Positions 5,596 to 7,770 of a stretch of 7,770 nucleotides of DNA are shown here, in pieces. Source of the stretch: DASRTE01 sp050743145 (lineage in GTDB: Bacteria > Actinomycetota > Actinomycetes > Jiangellales > Jiangellaceae); NCBI GenBank assembly GCA_050743145.1, contig JBOGDU010000043.1, forward strand, positions 1-7,770, read 5' to 3'. The translations under genes were made by a program, and so were the position numbers. The notes beneath the pieces are model-generated. The model was not told the origin of the DNA and made no database searches. It was given only the letters and a program-made list of their open reading frames with translations. Position 1 is the first letter of the stretch; every line of letters begins with the position of its first letter.

Positions 5596-7703
5596 TGGCC
5601 GGCCCCGACACCGCTGCGTTCCCCGGCGAGGTCGTCACCCGGGCGCTGGTCCGCTTCGTCGACCTGCCACTCGGCGCGGGCAAGGCGGCGCTGATCACAC
5701 TCGACAACGGCCACGACCACACCAAGCCCAACACGCTCGGGCCGGCCAGCCTGCTCGCGCTCGACCGGGCGCTCGACACCGCCTACGGCGAGGCCGGGGT
5801 GGTCGCGGTATGCCTCACCGGCAAGCCGTTCATCCTGGCTGCAGGCGCCGACCTGGGCGGCGTCGCGCTCGTGACCCGGCGTGAGCAGGGCCTCGAGATC
5901 GCCCGCCTGGGCCACCGGGTGTTCGCCCGGCTCGGCGACGGACCGGTGCCGACCTTCGCCTTCGTGAACGGCCTCGCCCTCGGCGGCGGGCTGGAGATGG
6001 CCCTGAGCTGCACATACCGCACCGTCCACGCGGCCGTGGCCGGCGTAGCCCTGCCCGAGACCTTCCTCGGGCTCGTCCCCGGGTGGGGCGGGTCGTGGCT
6101 GCTGCCCAACCTGGTGGGCCCGGAGAAGGCCGTCACCGTCATCGTCGAGAACGCGCTCAACCAGAACCGGATGCTCAAGGGCCACCAGGTCGCCGAGCTC
6201 GGCATCGCCGACGCACTGTTCGACGGCGCCGACTTCCTCGAGCAGTCCCTGTTGTGGACCGCCCGGGTGCTTCGTGGCGACCTCACCGTCGACCGCGGGG
6301 AGATCGACCGCGACGAGTCGGCCTGGACGGCGGCGGTGGCCCGGGGCAGATCCCTCGCCGACGCCAAGGTGCACGGGGTCGCACCGGCCCCGTACCGGGC
6401 GCTCGAGCTCGTCGCGGCGGCCCGGACGGCGACGCGGGACGAGGGCTTCGCCGCCGAGGACGAGGTGCTCGGCGACCTGATCATGAGCGAGGAGTTCCGC
6501 TCCGGGGTCTATGCCTTCGACCTGGTGCAACGCCGGGCGAAGCGTCCGGTCGGCTCACCGGACGCGACACTGGCTCGCCCGGTGACGAAGGTCGGTCTCG
6601 TCGGCGCCGGTCTGATGGCCGGCCAGCTCGCGCTGCTGTTCGTCCGCCGGCTGCAGGTGCCGGTGGTCCTCACCGACCTGGACCAGCCGCGCGTCGACAA
6701 GGGCGTCGGGTACGTCCATGCGGAGATCGCGAAGCTCGCCGGCAAGGGCAGGATCACCACCGAGCAGGCCACGCGGCTCACCACACTGGTCACCGGCAGC
6801 ACCGACACCGCGGCGTTCTCCGACGCGGACTTCGTCCTCGAGGCCGTCTTCGAGGAGATGAAGGTCAAGCAGCAGGTGTTCGCCGACCTCGAGGCAGTGG
6901 TCTCACCCGAGTGCGTGCTGGCGACGAACACCTCGTCGCTGTCGGTCACCGAGATGGCCTCGCAGCTTGCGCATCCCGAACGCGTCGTGGGCTGCCACTT
7001 CTTCAACCCGGTGGCCGTGCTGCCGCTGCTCGAGGTCGTCCGCACCGAGCGGACAGGCGACGCAGCGCTCGCGACGGCATTCGCTGTCGGCAAGGAGCTG
7101 AAGAAGTCCTGCGTACTGGTCAAGGACGCGCCCGCGTTCGTCGTCAACCGGATCCTCACCCGGTTCATCGGCGAGATCACCCGGGCCGCGGACGAGGGCA
7201 CGCCGCTCGAGGTCGCGGACCGCGCCGCAGCTCCACTCGGGCTGCCGCTGTCGCCGTTCGTCCTCCTGCAGCTGGTCGGTCCGGCGGTCGCGTTGCACGT
7301 CGCCGAGACCATGCACGAGGCGTTCCCCGACCGGTTCGCGGTCTCGGAGAACCTACGCCGGCTGGTGGCGGCCGGCAGACCAGGCATCTGGTCGTGGGAC
7401 GCGCAGGGCCGGCCCTATCTCGACGACGACACGCGGGCCCTGTTCGAGCACGGCGACACGGTCCGCACCGAGACCGAGGTGCTCGACCGTGCGCTGACGG
7501 CGTTGGCGCAGGAGATCAGGCTGATGCTGGACGAGGGCGTGGTGGCCGAGCCCCAGGACATCGACCTGTGCCTGCTGCTCGGTGCCGGCTGGCCGTTCCA
7601 CCTCGGCGGCATCACGCCCTACCTCGACCGCACCGGCGTCTCAGAACGGGCCACCGGCCGCCGGTTCCTACCGCCCGGTGTCGCCAGCGTCCCGACCACG
7701 TAG
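5595..7703 (+). CDS. fadB: Bifunctional enoyl-CoA hydratase / 3-hydroxyacyl-CoA dehydrogenase
   Basis: The 702-residue beta-oxidation multifunctional protein starts at ATG 5595, inside the fadA stop, with a weak GAGG site ten bases ahead. The N-terminal crotonase domain (about 15-310) carries both hydratase glutamates, E134 in ALGGGLE and E155 in LPETFLGL, matching E119 and E139 of E. coli FadB. The dehydrogenase half begins near 330 with the Rossmann motif GAGLMA (337-342) and the acid end of the second strand, VVLTDLD. The catalytic pair is H468 in GCHFFNPV and E480 in LLEVV, with the same 12-residue separation as H450/E462 of E. coli. The motif KDAPAFVVNR (510-519) marks the start of the C-terminal dehydrogenase domain, which continues to the end. 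It hydrates trans-2-enoyl-CoA, then oxidises the L-3-hydroxyacyl-CoA to 3-ketoacyl-CoA with NAD+, passing product to the thiolase. The third Rossmann glycine is Ala. I believe this is usual in this actinobacterial subfamily, but that is from memory. No frameshift is seen. Confidence 0.95.
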   Translation: MAGPDTAAFPGEVVTRALVRFVDLPLGAGKAALITLDNGHDHTKPNTLGPASLLALDRALDTAYGEAGVVAVCLTGKPFILAAGADLGGVALVTRREQGLEIARLGHRVFARLGDGPVPTFAFVNGLALGGGLEMALSCTYRTVHAAVAGVALPETFLGLVPGWGGSWLLPNLVGPEKAVTVIVENALNQNRMLKGHQVAELGIADALFDGADFLEQSLLWTARVLRGDLTVDRGEIDRDESAWTAAVARGRSLADAKVHGVAPAPYRALELVAAARTATRDEGFAAEDEVLGDLIMSEEFRSGVYAFDLVQRRAKRPVGSPDATLARPVTKVGLVGAGLMAGQLALLFVRRLQVPVVLTDLDQPRVDKGVGYVHAEIAKLAGKGRITTEQATRLTTLVTGSTDTAAFSDADFVLEAVFEEMKVKQQVFADLEAVVSPECVLATNTSSLSVTEMASQLAHPERVVGCHFFNPVAVLPLLEVVRTERTGDAALATAFAVGKELKKSCVLVKDAPAFVVNRILTRFIGEITRAADEGTPLEVADRAAAPLGLPLSPFVLLQLVGPAVALHVAETMHEAFPDRFAVSENLRRLVAAGRPGIWSWDAQGRPYLDDDTRALFEHGDTVRTETEVLDRALTALAQEIRLMLDEGVVAEPQDIDLCLLLGAGWPFHLGGITPYLDRTGVSERATGRRFLPPGVASVPTT

Positions 7704-7711
7704 AGCGGCTG

Positions 7712-7770
7712 TCAGAGGGAACCACGGGGTGCGACCCACTCGGTCGCCTGCCCTGTGACGGCGGCGATGC
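7712..7770 (-). CDS. Possible 3' end of a converging gene (partial, unidentified)
   Basis: On the minus strand the last ~59 bases read as an open frame of 19 codons ending in TGA, with mostly G/C third positions and a normal-looking tail (VTGQATEWVAPRGSL). It would end eight bases after the fadB stop, in tail-to-tail arrangement. The tail loosely resembles the helical C-terminus of actinobacterial 1-deoxyxylulose-5-phosphate synthase, and dxs is, from memory, sometimes near fadAB in actinobacteria. Nineteen codons are too few to name it. Confidence 0.4.
   Translation of the reverse strand, partial: IAAVTGQATEWVAPRGSL

Noticed and set aside
5559..6530. Minus-strand open frame opposite the hydratase half of fadB
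   Set aside because: It is a shadow of a gene with all catalytic residues in place, with low-complexity composition and no recognisable domain.

Overview
This 7,770-base window is GC-rich chromosomal DNA, roughly 70% G+C by eye, with strong G/C third-position bias. It has GTG/TTG starts, near-leaderless gene starts with TAnnnT hexamers just upstream, and a DtxR/IdeR-type iron box. Together these point to an actinobacterium; the genus cannot be fixed from the sequence. I found no rRNA, tRNA, CRISPR array or transposase gene.

Region 1 (1-2546) is a tail-to-tail pair. On the + strand is the 3' part of a gene joining the end of an LPG-synthase/flippase-like membrane domain to a cytosolic family 2 glycosyltransferase (GT2) of the polyprenyl-phosphate sugar transferase type. 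On the - strand is an FAD-dependent oxidoreductase related to the UDP-galactopyranose mutase/protoporphyrinogen oxidase superfamily. Membrane transport, sugar transfer and a flavoprotein side by side suggest cell-envelope glycan or glycolipid work. The two frames overlap by 288 bases because the glycosyltransferase frame has no stop where its domain ends.

Region 2 (2547-4188) starts with a 105-bp divergent intergenic stretch. It carries a convincing iron box six bases before the ATG of a FhuF-like [2Fe-2S] ferric-siderophore reductase. An AlkD-like HEAT-repeat DNA glycosylase follows after 22 bp and has its own leaderless-type promoter hexamer.

Region 3 (4181-4272) is a 92-bp palindromic structure. 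It has 24-base arms (23 Watson-Crick pairs plus one G-U) enclosing a second 7-bp hairpin. Its left arm contains the AlkD-like gene's stop codon. It is either a strong terminator or a small inserted palindromic element.

Region 4 (4357-7703) is a fatty-acid beta-oxidation operon. A thiolase (fadA) with a clear Shine-Dalgarno sequence overlaps by one base (TGATG) with a 702-aa bifunctional enoyl-CoA hydratase/3-hydroxyacyl-CoA dehydrogenase (fadB). The pair supplies the hydration, dehydrogenation and thiolysis steps. The last ~60 bases look like the 3' end of a converging - strand gene.

Most of the window is recognisable housekeeping or accessory metabolism. The items most worth checking are the palindromic element, the iron-box promoter and the long antisense overlap. 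I did not find convincing evidence of a wholly new system.
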